This document shows, piece after piece, positions 53,790 to 62,074 of a DNA stretch of 64,000 nt; within the stretch, counting starts at the first letter, position 1; every line of letters begins with the position of its first letter. A program made the position numbers and the translations under genes. The stretch comes from an uncultured Prevotellaceae bacterium (lineage in GTDB: Bacteria; Bacteroidota; Bacteroidia; Bacteroidales; Bacteroidaceae). Below the pieces are notes generated by a model. The model was given only the letters and a program-made list of their open reading frames with translations, ran no database searches and was not told the origin of the DNA. Location of the stretch: NCBI GenBank assembly GCA_947176895.1, contig CAMWSK010000004.1:1-64000 (forward strand). Direction: 5' to 3'.

Positions 53790-53990
53790 CCGGATACGAT
53801 TCCTACTGAAAGCATGAAGCGTGGGACCGACTATGCCATTTATAACTTGGAGGTCGTAGGAAAAACCCGTTAACATAAATGGAGTAGCAGCCCACGCTAT
53901 ATGCGTGAGAACCACTGCACCATCTTGTGTTAACTTGCGAAATTTCCTACGTTTCCAAGTTACAAGAAAGCACAACGCTTCTTACATTTT
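53790..53990 (-). promoter_or_regulatory. Structured 5' leader RNA of the 53253 gene
   Basis: On the minus strand, TAACTTGGA and CGTAGG (53963-53945 region) pair with CCTACG and TCCAAGTTA (about 53860-53843); inside, GTTAACA pairs with TGTTAAC, enclosing a CACGC-ATATA-GCGTG hairpin. The nested, gapped helix over about 130 nt is unlike a simple terminator and looks like a cis-regulatory element or riboswitch of a class I cannot name. Confidence 0.55.
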
Positions 53991-53996
53991 CTGTGA

Positions 53997-54005
53997 CAAA
54001 GGTAC
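53997..54005 (-). promoter_or_regulatory. Promoter of the 53253 gene
   Basis: TACCTTTGT on the minus strand, giving a leader of about 230 bases. Confidence 0.55.
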
Positions 54006-54113
54006 GTATAAATAGTGAGAATAGTGCGTAATAAAGACAAAAAAACTCCCTGGCTGGAACTTTTCCAATCGGGGAGTTTGGCTATTCTCGGGCTGTGTCG
54101 GATGCCCGGACGT

Positions 54114-54542
54114 TTACTTGATTTCAATCAGCCTGTTGGCTTTCTCAACCTCCTTCACGGTCAACTTGGGCAGGCTGATGTAGAGAACGCCGTTCTCTAC
54201 CTTGGCGCCGATGGACTCCTTGTTGACATCCTTGGGCAGGGTGTAGGTTTGCTGGTAGTTGGAGTAGGAGAACTCGCGGCGCAGGTAGCGCTCCTTCTTG
54301 TCCTCCTCTTTGTGCTCCAGTTTGTTCTCGATGGATACCGCCAGATTTCCTTCGTTGTCAAGACTGATCCGGCAAAACTCCTTTCTGATGCCCGGGGCTG
54401 CAATCTCCATGGTGTACTCTTTTGCATTTTCCTTCACGTTTACTGCCGGTGCCGTTGCGTTCATGCGGAGCATGAGATCGCTGTTGTTGAAGAACTCGTC
54501 AAACATTGTTGGGAACCAACTTCTACTCATTACTGGTAACAT
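54114..54542 (-). CDS. Small heat-shock protein, Hsp20/alpha-crystallin family
   Basis: 142 residues. The alpha-crystallin domain spans about 30-125: PAVNVKENAKEYTMEIAAPG, LAVSIENKLEHKEEDKK, REFSYSNYQQTYTLPKDV and ENGVLYISLPK. It holds unfolding proteins for refolding. An ideal Shine-Dalgarno AGGAGG lies 7 bp before ATG 54542, which decides the start and is rare in this window. A sigma-54-type promoter lies 140 bp upstream. Confidence 0.93.
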   Translation of the reverse strand: MLPVMSRSWFPTMFDEFFNNSDLMLRMNATAPAVNVKENAKEYTMEIAAPGIRKEFCRISLDNEGNLAVSIENKLEHKEEDKKERYLRREFSYSNYQQTYTLPKDVNKESIGAKVENGVLYISLPKLTVKEVEKANRLIEIK

Positions 54543-54683
54543 AATTAAACCTCCTAAGTTTTTTATGGGGATGTCGCTTTTCGGATTATCCTTCTGTGGG
54601 TCGGAATCTCCTCGAGGTTCGTCCTCGTTGTTGTTAATACTCTTTCCTCCACCCTTTCGGGTTTCGTTGTCTGCCCTATAGGA

Positions 54684-54700
54684 AGCAAGTACCGTGCCAA
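54684..54700 (-). promoter_or_regulatory. Sigma-54-type -24/-12 promoter of hsp20
   Basis: TTGGCACG-GTAC-TTGCT on the minus strand, a perfect match to the sigma-54 consensus TTGGCACR-N4-TTGCW. Transcription would start near 54673, leaving a leader of about 130 bases. Confidence 0.65.
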
Positions 54701-54749
54701 AGTCCTTTGGGGATGCTGACCGGTTTGTTCTGACATGAAAAAATGGCGC

Positions 54750-54772
54750 AAGGCTTAAATTATTTAAGCCTT
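54750..54772. promoter_or_regulatory. Palindrome upstream of hsp20, possible enhancer site
   Basis: Perfect 11-bp arms AAGGCTTAAAT and complement around one T. It is centred about 90 bp upstream of the predicted sigma-54 start, a usual distance for a bacterial enhancer-binding protein. It could alternatively be a terminator-like hairpin, since a short T-run follows on the minus strand. Confidence 0.5.
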
Positions 54773-54801
54773 CTGCCATTGTGGCATGGAGGTGCAAGAA
54801 A

Positions 54802-54840
54802 AAAAGCCGATTAGCGGGATAAACGGGCTAATCGGCTTTT
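54802..54840. terminator. Terminator after the DUF4923 gene
   Basis: AAAAGCCGATTAGC (54802-54815) pairs with GCTAATCGGCTTTT (54827-54840). Confidence 0.8.
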
Positions 54841-54925
54841 CAATAAGGTTCGGGCCTTTGTGGTTCCAACGTGTCAGAGACACGTCCCTACTTCGTGGAT
54901 GGTTTCCGGTCTTGGGGAAATCTTT

Positions 54926-55573
54926 TCAGTTCTTTGTGAACATCAGGCCCAGGTAGAGGCCTTTGTAGTTGCTGATCAGCTTGCTCAGAGCACCCATGCT
55001 GCTGCTCAAACCGCTCACGGCACCGGCAGTGCTGTTGAGCAGGCTCAGCATCTTGTCCGCGTTCATGGCCAACTGCAACTTGCCGGCTGTAATCTTGGCG
55101 TTGATGGTGTGGGTGCGTTTAAGGAATGTGAGTTTCAGGTTGCTGCCTTCCACGGCCCAGGTGAACTTGCTGGTGCGCTTGCCCACGGTCATGGTGCCGC
55201 TCTTGTCCTTGTTGAGCACCAGCACCACCTTGCCCGGTGTGAAGCCGATTTTCTCCAGCACTTTCTTCTGCTGGGCTTCCACTTTATTCTCGATCACCTT
55301 GCCTCCGATGTTGCTCAGCACGTTGTCGCTCTCTAATACCACGCACGGCTCGCTGTAGGTCCAGGTTCCCACCAGATTCTTGTCGGTGAGTTTGGCCGTG
55401 CCCAACAGGTTGCCCAGCAGTTCGCCCACCACTCCGCTCTTGCTTTCCTTGTCATCACCGCCGGCGTTGTTCAGTAATGTGCCGGCCAGCTTGCCCAGGT
55501 TGCTTTGGGCGTTGGCGGCTTTAGGAGCCGCCAGCATGAGGGCGGCGGCCAAAAGGATATTTCTTACGTTCAT
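54926..55573 (-). CDS. DUF4923-family exported protein
   Basis: 215 residues with a Sec signal (NILLAAALMLAAPKAANAQ). The body (LVGTWTYSEPCVVLESDNVL, WAVEGSNLKLTFLKR) matches DUF4923, a lipocalin-like Bacteroidales family of unknown function. It starts 34 bp after valS and is probably co-transcribed with it. Confidence 0.8.
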   Translation of the reverse strand: MNVRNILLAAALMLAAPKAANAQSNLGKLAGTLLNNAGGDDKESKSGVVGELLGNLLGTAKLTDKNLVGTWTYSEPCVVLESDNVLSNIGGKVIENKVEAQQKKVLEKIGFTPGKVVLVLNKDKSGTMTVGKRTSKFTWAVEGSNLKLTFLKRTHTINAKITAGKLQLAMNADKMLSLLNSTAGAVSGLSSSMGALSKLISNYKGLYLGLMFTKN

Positions 55574-55607
55574 TTCTTTTTGTTTATGTGGATAAATGGT
55601 GTGACCT

Positions 55608-58334
55608 TCAGCTCAGCGAGCGGATGGTTTCCTGCAGAGCCTGTATCTTGCTCTCGGCATCGCTCTGTTTCTTGCGTTCGAGTTCCACCACCTGTGCGGG
55701 GGCGTTCTGCACGAATCGCTCGTTGGAGAGTTTCTTTTGGATGCCGGCGATGAAGCCTTGCAGGCGGTCGATTTCGGCCTGTGCCTTCTTGATTTCGGCT
55801 TCGGCATCGATCAGGTTGCCCAGGGGCACGGCATATTCCTCGGTGCCGACGAGGAAGGCCTGGCTGCCTTCACCCTTTTGGGCGACATATTCGATGGCGC
55901 TCAGTCCGGCAATCTTGCTTACCAGGTGGGCCATGGCGGGCTCGCGGGTGACGCGGGCTTCGCCGTCTGTGGCCACCACCTGCAGGGTGAGGGGCTCGCG
56001 CTGTGCGATGTTCTTCTGCTGGCGCAGGGCACGCACGCCACCAATCACGGCCTTGGCCCGGTTCATTTCCTTGATGAGTGTGGCATCTTCGGCGTGGGGA
56101 GCCTCCACGTTCATGCGGCTCGCCATGATGCTTTCGCCTTCGCCCCGGGGGCTGACGGCCTGGTAGATTTCCTCGGTGATGAAGGGCATGAAGGGATGGA
56201 TGACCTGCATCAGCGTCTCGAAGATTTCGAGCGTGGCGGTGAGCGTGGCGCGGTCCACGGGTTGCTGGTAGGCGGGCTTGATCATCTCCAGATACCAGCC
56301 GGAGAACTCGTCGGTGAAGAGCTTGAATGCGGTCATCAGCGCCTCGTTCAGGCGGTACTTGCCATAGAGGTCGTTGATTTCGGCCACGCCGGTGCGCAGC
56401 TGCGCCTGCATCCATGCGATGGCCTTTCGGTTGGCCTCGGGCTGTGCGAGCGTGTCGCTCACCTGCCATCCCTTCACCAGCCGGAAGGCGTTCCACATCT
56501 TGTTGCAGAAGGCGGCGCCCTGCTGGCAGAGGTCTTCCTTGAACAGGATGTCGTTGCCCGCAGGTGCGGCCAGCAACATGCCCATGCGCACGCCGTCGGC
56601 TCCGTATTTCTCAATCAGTTCGATGGGGTCGGGGCTGTTGCCCAGCGACTTGCTCATCTTGCGGCCTATCTCGTCGCGCACGATGCCGGTGAAGTAGACG
56701 CTGCGGAAGGGTACGTCGCCCATGTATTCCATGCCGGCCATGATCATGCGGGCCACCCAGAAGAAAATGATGTCGGGGCCGGTCACCAGCACCGAGGTGG
56801 GATAGTAGTACTTGATTTCCTCGTTGCCGGGCTGGTTGATGCCGTCGAACAGCGAGATGGGCCACAGCCACGAGCTGAACCACGTGTCCAGCGCATCCTC
56901 GTCGTGCTGTAGTTGGTCGATGGTGATGTTCTCGTATCCGGGTATCCGGCGGGCCTTCTCCAGCGCCTCTTCCTTGGTCAGGGCCACCACGAATTTTTCT
57001 TCTTCGTTGTCTTGCGTTGGCAGGAAGTAGGCGGGAATGCGGTGTCCCCACCACAGCTGGCGGCTGATGCACCAGTCCTGTATGCCCTCGAGCCAGTTGC
57101 GATAGGTGTTGACGTATTTGGCGGGGTAGAACTTGATTTTGCCTTCGAGCACGGGGGGCAGGGCGATGTCGGCCATGTGTTTCATCGAGAGGAACCACTG
57201 CTTGCAGAGGCGGGGCTCCACGGCGGTGTCCTGGTTGCGCTCGCTGTAGCCCACCTTGTTGGTGTAGTCCTCCACGCGCTCCATCAGTCCTGCGGCCTGC
57301 AGGTCCTTGGCTATCTGGGTGCGCACGTCCATGCGGTCGCGGCCCACGTAGAGGCCTGCGGCCTCGGCGATGGTGCCGTCGGGGTTGAAGATGTCGATGG
57401 TCTCCAGGTTATGCGTCTTGCCCAGGGCGTAGTCGTTCACATCGTGGGCGGGGGTCACCTTCAGGCAGCCCGTGCCGAACTCGATGTCCACGTAGCGGTC
57501 TTCGATGATGGGCACCACACGGTTCACCAGGGGCACAATCACCTTGCGGCCCTTCAGCCATTGGTTCTTGGGGTCCTTGGGGTTGATGCACACGGCGGTG
57601 TCGCCCATGATGGTCTCGGGGCGTGTGGTGGCCACCACGGCATAGTAGCGTCCGTTCTCGTCTTTATGCAGCACCTCGCCCTCCCGGCCCGTGGCCACCA
57701 CGGGGTTAGTGTCCTGGTCGGCCACGTAATAGCGCAGGTTGTAGAGGTGGCTCTTCTCCTCGCGATAGATTACCTCCTCTGTGCTGAGCACGGTCTGGGC
57801 CTTGGGGTCCCAGTTCACCATGCGCAGGCCGCGGTAGATGAGTCCTTTGTCATACAGGTCCACGAACACCTTCAACACGCTTTCGCTGCGCTTCTCGTCC
57901 ATGGTGAAGGCGGTGCGGTCCCAGTCGCAGCTGGCGCCCAGCCGGCGCAGCTGCTTCAGGATGATGCCTCCGTGCTCGTCGGTCCAGCGCCACGCATGCT
58001 CCAGGAACTGCTCGCGGGTGAGGTCGCGCTTCTTGATGCCCTGTGCGGCCAGCCGGTTCACCACCTTGGCCTCGGTGGCGATGGAGGCGTGGTCGGTGCC
58101 GGGCACCCACAGGGCGTTTTTGCCGTCGAGGCGTGCCTTGCGCACCAGGATGTCCTGGATGGTGTTGTTGAGCATGTGGCCCATGTGCAGCACACCCGTC
58201 ACGTTTGGGGGAGGTATGACGATGGTGTAGGGGTCGCGACTGTCGGGCCGGCTGCGGAAGAGTTGGTGGTCCAGCCAATATTGATACCATTTGCCCTCGA
58301 TGTCCTGAGGAGTGTATTTTGAGGCTAATTCCAT
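55608..58334 (-). CDS. valS: Valyl-tRNA synthetase
   Basis: 908 residues. Class I motifs: HIGH-type [14 protein letters not shown] near residue 45 and KMSKS in [10 protein letters not shown] near 560. The editing domain lies between them, and a C-terminal coiled coil ([18 protein letters not shown]) contacts tRNA. It charges tRNA-Val. The length is normal for the family. Confidence 0.96.
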   Translation of the reverse strand: MELASKYTPQDIEGKWYQYWLDHQLFRSRPDSRDPYTIVIPPPNVTGVLHMGHMLNNTIQDILVRKARLDGKNALWVPGTDHASIATEAKVVNRLAAQGIKKRDLTREQFLEHAWRWTDEHGGIILKQLRRLGASCDWDRTAFTMDEKRSESVLKVFVDLYDKGLIYRGLRMVNWDPKAQTVLSTEEVIYREEKSHLYNLRYYVADQDTNPVVATGREGEVLHKDENGRYYAVVATTRPETIMGDTAVCINPKDPKNQWLKGRKVIVPLVNRVVPIIEDRYVDIEFGTGCLKVTPAHDVNDYALGKTHNLETIDIFNPDGTIAEAAGLYVGRDRMDVRTQIAKDLQAAGLMERVEDYTNKVGYSERNQDTAVEPRLCKQWFLSMKHMADIALPPVLEGKIKFYPAKYVNTYRNWLEGIQDWCISRQLWWGHRIPAYFLPTQDNEEEKFVVALTKEEALEKARRIPGYENITIDQLQHDEDALDTWFSSWLWPISLFDGINQPGNEEIKYYYPTSVLVTGPDIIFFWVARMIMAGMEYMGDVPFRSVYFTGIVRDEIGRKMSKSLGNSPDPIELIEKYGADGVRMGMLLAAPAGNDILFKEDLCQQGAAFCNKMWNAFRLVKGWQVSDTLAQPEANRKAIAWMQAQLRTGVAEINDLYGKYRLNEALMTAFKLFTDEFSGWYLEMIKPAYQQPVDRATLTATLEIFETLMQVIHPFMPFITEEIYQAVSPRGEGESIMASRMNVEAPHAEDATLIKEMNRAKAVIGGVRALRQQKNIAQREPLTLQVVATDGEARVTREPAMAHLVSKIAGLSAIEYVAQKGEGSQAFLVGTEEYAVPLGNLIDAEAEIKKAQAEIDRLQGFIAGIQKKLSNERFVQNAPAQVVELERKKQSDAESKIQALQETIRSLS

Positions 58335-58441
58335 TGTATGTGTTTAGTTTATGGTTGTTTAAGTTGCAAAAGTACGAAAATTATCTCATTCCTGTCTGAT
58401 GATGCAAAAATATTTTGACGGGGCGCAGTGGATGTTTGGAG

Positions 58442-58503
58442 GAAAACATGTTCATCTTTTTTGAAAACATGCTCATGTTTTCAAAAAACGTGTTCATGTT
58501 TTT
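58442..58503. repeat. Dispersed palindromic repeat, copy 5
   Basis: Three degenerate units (AAAACATGTTCATC, AAAACATGCTCATGTTTTC, AAAAAACGTGTTCATGTTTT) between valS and the surface lipoprotein gene. Confidence 0.75.
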
Positions 58504-58521
58504 GGGCTTAAAAGCGGATAT

Positions 58522-58552
58522 AAAAAAGAAGAGGGACTTTCACAAGCCCCTC
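58522..58552 (-). terminator. Terminator of the surface lipoprotein gene
   Basis: AGAGGG-CTT pairs with AAG-CCCTCT on the minus strand, followed by a T-run. It lies 65 bp past the lipoprotein stop. Confidence 0.6.
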
Positions 58553-58616
58553 TCCCCTTCTTTTGCAAAAAAAAGATACATACTAGTCCGATATTATTCT
58601 TTTTGCATTTTGTATT

Positions 58617-61607
58617 TTACTTAATAGGTGTGGTTGTCAGCGTTACGGGAATGCGGCACTTGACAACTGACAGATCCTTGAAGGTAACGGTTGCGATAAC
58701 GTGCAGTTCGTAGGTGTCCTTAAGATCTGTACCACCGTTGTACCAAACAACCTGGCCGTCTGCATTAACCTCCAACTTGGCATCTTTTCCCATGTCGCTT
58801 GTCAATTTCTTGTAAGCTTCTTCCGTTGTGTCGAAAGCGAAGGTAACGTCCTTGGCACTAGGAGCAGCGACTTTGTAGCTGTTCGTTGCCTTTGTTGACA
58901 GTTCCAGTTGCTTGGTCTTGGCATTCCAGCTGTAGATCTTGTCACCTTCGTTGTCAACAACAAGTACCTCAGGTTTCGTTTCACCGGTGTTTTTATCTGG
59001 ACCGTTGGCGTAGATGCTGATGCCCTTGGCGCTTCCGGCCTTGAACGGATTGACGAATACAATGTTGTAGTTGAAGTTACAGGTCTCATTGTTCACCAAA
59101 GTCGTTGTGTAGGTCATGTTGTGAACCTCCTTGTCCGTTGTCATGGCGTGTGACAGGGCAACCTCGAATGCGCTGGTTTGGTCGCCAGTGGGAGTTACAC
59201 CGGTCTCACCGGTCTTCCATGCGAACTTGATGGCCTTCACATTGGGCTTCTGCTTGTAGTAGTCGAAGATGTTCTTGCCATTAACCATCTTGAAGTGCTC
59301 GGCAACCTTAGAAGACATTACCCAGTTGCCGGAATCGTCCAACTGACCCTTGACTACAACGCAGTCGCTGTACTGCTTGCCGTTCACCTCATAGGTGGCG
59401 TAGTGGTACAAGGGGTTGTACTCGAACGTGCTGCACACTTCCTTCACGTAGAAGTCCTGAGTCAGAACGTAGTTTTTGTAGCTGTAGTTGTTGTCGGCCT
59501 TGATCTTGATGGTCACCTGATAGTGTGCACCCTTGCCGTCCACATCCTTATAGGTGTTCTGCGTCTTGACATTGTTGTCGACCATCAGCTTGACATAAGC
59601 GGTGGTGGTGGCAGTGCTGTTCAGGTTAATCTCGGTCTTGACACCCTCGGCCTGCAGGGTCTGTACCTGGTTGGCGCTCAGGTTCTCCTGCTTGATGGTC
59701 TTCCAAGTGTCGTTTTTCTGCATAACCTTAACCTCTACCTCGTAGGTATCGTTGCTTCCACCGAAGTGGTTCCAGAAGGTGGTTGAGGTGAGACCGGCGT
59801 GGCCATAGAGTTCCTTGTTGATGCGCTCCCAGCTCATGTCGCTTACCATCGTGCCTGCAGCGGATACGTTCTTGTATTCGAGTTCCTTTGCACCAGTAAT
59901 ATTCACAATCTGGTCTCCCAGCGGTGTCTGAGACGAGGCCTTCTTCACAATCTGCAGCTTGATGTAAGATGTGGCAACCAAGTGCTGTGTGCCATCGTTG
60001 TCGGCGAGGAAAGCATCCACGCGCACAACGGGAGTACGGCCGATGGCAGATGTGCCGTAGGACTCTTCAATCTTTACAATACCACTTTCGTCCAATTTCA
60101 CGAATTTCTGTTGGTCGGTCTTCTTGTCATCGTTTGCCAGATATTCCTTGGGCAAAGAGAACTTATAGCTCATGCCAACGAAGTTCTCCTTGGCGATGTA
60201 CTTCTGGAGATTGTTGGAGTACAGGCCCACAACCTTGTTCAGGTCAAAGGATTCCGTATATGCGAACTGATGGTTGGGAGCGGCGTCCAAAGCAACAAAC
60301 TGCTTTACGAAGTCGCTGGTCTCCTCGCTGCCCTGAATCTTCTTGGTACGGTTGTAGTACAAGTGGCCGTTGGTACGTGTACCGTCAGTGTTCAATGCAC
60401 TTACTGCACTGGCGGTAACGCCGCTCAGGGTTTTATGGGTCAGAGAGTCAACGAGGCAAACGTTGATGCCCGTGGACTTGATGTGCACGTTGTCGGAGGT
60501 CACACCGTTCTGGCCCTGCCAAGCCTGCAAAGCAGCGATGTCGTGGTTGCTGCTGCTCAGCTTGTTCTTGTCCAGTGTAGCCTTAACGGTCACCTCACCC
60601 TTGGCGATGGCGGGCTCGCCCACAACGCTCAGCAGATTCTGCTTGTCGCCGGCTGCGCGAGTGGTGACGGCACGGTTGACAAAGCCGAAGGTCATGCCCT
60701 CGGTGTAGGTCTCTGAGGGGTTCAGACGGTAGATCAGGTCAACGATGTTAGACTTCTTGAAAGAATTTTGTGCGATGAACTCCTTTGTCTGCTGATTGAA
60801 CTTCGTCTCGTCCAGGTAGCTGTTCACATGATAGAAAGGCTTGGAGGTCGTGGCATAAGGAACTTCGTTGCTGACCACCGTGGGCACGAACACAAGTGAA
60901 CCCAGTTCTGCGCCCAAGGTCAGAGTCTTCGTGACGGTTTGTCCCTTTTCGTCCTTGATGCCGCTGAAGGTCAGTTTGTTGCCTTCGAGGATGGCAGTCA
61001 CGCCGGTTCCGCGCCAAGCGATTTCGGTGGTGCCAACCTTCTTGCCATCCTGCCAGATGTCGAAGTTGCCGGTCTCGGTGTTGGGAACATAGTACTTACC
61101 GTTTTCTCCGTCTTCACCGGGCTTTCCATCGGCACCGGGCTTTCCATCGGCACCGGGCTTTCCATCGGCACCGGGTTTTCCATCGGCACCGGGCTTTCCA
61201 TCAGCACCGGGTTTGCCGTCCTGTCCGTCCTTGCCGTCGGCACCATCTTTGCCGTCAAGGCCGATGGCCTTGTACTCGGTCTTCACGCCATTGCAAATCC
61301 AGAAGCCGTCTTCGCTGATTTCCCAGGTCGTTCCATCGGCACCGGCAGCACCCTTCTCGCCGTTGCTGATCTTGAACTCTCTGTCGTCGCTGAGCTTGAC
61401 AACCACACCGTCTTCGACGGAAGTCACGCTGGAGATTACAGCTCCCGCTTTAATCTGGCTGTCCAACTCCGACAAAGAAGCCTTGACCGCCTCTACCTGA
61501 GAGCGCAAGTCCGCAATGTCATCATCGTAATCAGCACAACTTGTATAGGCAAGGGAGCCCATAGCCAATGTGCCGAAAAACATTACTTTGATAAAATTCT
61601 TTCTCAT
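58617..61607 (-). CDS. Surface lipoprotein with PL29/DUF4988-type N-terminus and collagen-like repeats
   Basis: 996 residues. Lipoprotein signal ends GSLAYTSC (Cys 24). A coiled coil (DIADLRSQVEAVKASLSELD) leads into a DUF4988/PL29 N-terminal-type domain, interrupted by six or seven collagen-like GKPGAD units (about residues 130-170). Some 800 residues of Ig-like or beta-sandwich sequence follow, with no catalytic motif visible. Lipid anchor, stalk and repeats indicate a surface-exposed adhesin or binding protein (inference). ATG 61607 is set by the signal peptide. Upstream lies an invertible-looking segment whose promoter now points away from this gene. Confidence 0.8.
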   Translation of the reverse strand: MRKNFIKVMFFGTLAMGSLAYTSCADYDDDIADLRSQVEAVKASLSELDSQIKAGAVISSVTSVEDGVVVKLSDDREFKISNGEKGAAGADGTTWEISEDGFWICNGVKTEYKAIGLDGKDGADGKDGQDGKPGADGKPGADGKPGADGKPGADGKPGADGKPGEDGENGKYYVPNTETGNFDIWQDGKKVGTTEIAWRGTGVTAILEGNKLTFSGIKDEKGQTVTKTLTLGAELGSLVFVPTVVSNEVPYATTSKPFYHVNSYLDETKFNQQTKEFIAQNSFKKSNIVDLIYRLNPSETYTEGMTFGFVNRAVTTRAAGDKQNLLSVVGEPAIAKGEVTVKATLDKNKLSSSNHDIAALQAWQGQNGVTSDNVHIKSTGINVCLVDSLTHKTLSGVTASAVSALNTDGTRTNGHLYYNRTKKIQGSEETSDFVKQFVALDAAPNHQFAYTESFDLNKVVGLYSNNLQKYIAKENFVGMSYKFSLPKEYLANDDKKTDQQKFVKLDESGIVKIEESYGTSAIGRTPVVRVDAFLADNDGTQHLVATSYIKLQIVKKASSQTPLGDQIVNITGAKELEYKNVSAAGTMVSDMSWERINKELYGHAGLTSTTFWNHFGGSNDTYEVEVKVMQKNDTWKTIKQENLSANQVQTLQAEGVKTEINLNSTATTTAYVKLMVDNNVKTQNTYKDVDGKGAHYQVTIKIKADNNYSYKNYVLTQDFYVKEVCSTFEYNPLYHYATYEVNGKQYSDCVVVKGQLDDSGNWVMSSKVAEHFKMVNGKNIFDYYKQKPNVKAIKFAWKTGETGVTPTGDQTSAFEVALSHAMTTDKEVHNMTYTTTLVNNETCNFNYNIVFVNPFKAGSAKGISIYANGPDKNTGETKPEVLVVDNEGDKIYSWNAKTKQLELSTKATNSYKVAAPSAKDVTFAFDTTEEAYKKLTSDMGKDAKLEVNADGQVVWYNGGTDLKDTYELHVIATVTFKDLSVVKCRIPVTLTTTPIK
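61105..61215 (-). repeat. 18-bp tandem repeats encoding collagen-like GKPGAD
   Basis: About six near-identical copies of an 18-bp unit (plus-strand GGCTTTCCATCGGCACCG) in frame. Whole-unit gain or loss would change stalk length without a frameshift. Confidence 0.85.
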
Positions 61608-61679
61608 AAATAATGAATTAGTTAATAATATATATATTAATAAACACGTTTCGTTTTTTACTTTTCCCCCACACGGCAC

Positions 61680-61696
61680 ATTACTTCGTAGGTAAT
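61680..61696. repeat. Left inverted repeat of a putative invertible promoter
   Basis: ATTACTTCGTAGGTAAT, the exact reverse complement of the repeats at 62020 and 62039. Its arms ATTAC/GTAAT flank a 7-bp spacer, the form of a tyrosine-recombinase core site. Confidence 0.85.
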
Positions 61697-61992
61697 AAGG
61701 AAAACGTGTTTAAAAGGCGGCCATAAGGCCGTACATCCCGGATATACACAAGAGAACAGGCCGGGAACAAAGATAAACGCTGCGCCGGACGGGAATGACA
61801 GCCGTGTCGGGGCGTGGGAAGACAGACCTGAGGGACAAACACTCCTGCAGGTCTCGTTTTGTCATGTGTGAATACGTGGTCCGATACGTTAAAAACGGTG
61901 TGACTTTGCTTTAATTCACGCAAAAGAAGGTTTTTTTGCACGAAAAACGAAAATATATCTTGATAAACTTGCGTTATTCAAAACAAAAATCG

Positions 61993-62000
61993 TACCTTTG
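61993..62000 (+). promoter_or_regulatory. Promoter inside the putative invertible segment
   Basis: TACCTTTG with TTG at 61969-61971, 21 bp upstream. It points right, away from the lipoprotein gene; inversion would direct it to ATG 61607. Confidence 0.65.
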
Positions 62001-62019
62001 CACAAAGAAATGCACGACT

Positions 62020-62036
62020 ATTACCTACGAAGTAAT
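62020..62036. repeat. Right inverted repeat 1
   Basis: ATTACCTACGAAGTAAT, the exact reverse complement of the copy at 61680. Confidence 0.85.
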
Positions 62037-62038
62037 CT

Positions 62039-62055
62039 ATTACCTACGAAGTAAT
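62039..62055. repeat. Right inverted repeat 2
   Basis: Second identical copy of ATTACCTACGAAGTAAT, separated from the first by CT. The direct duplication gives the recombinase two alternative right ends. Confidence 0.85.
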
Positions 62056-62074
62056 GGTCGTTTTTTTTATCTTG

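Noticed and set aside
53760-53975. In-frame N-terminal extension of the small exported protein through its leader
   Set aside because: The extension removes the signal peptide from the N-terminus and lies over a strongly paired RNA region; ATG 53759 gives a clean Sec signal.
54868-54886. Small palindrome ACGTGTCaGAGACACGT upstream of the hsp20/DUF4923 gap
   Set aside because: Only 6-7 bp arms, a single copy in the window and no promoter nearby; too weak to assign a role.
61105-61215. Regular short repeats that could suggest a CRISPR array
   Set aside because: They are contiguous 18-bp units without spacers and encode the collagen-like GKPGAD repeat in frame.
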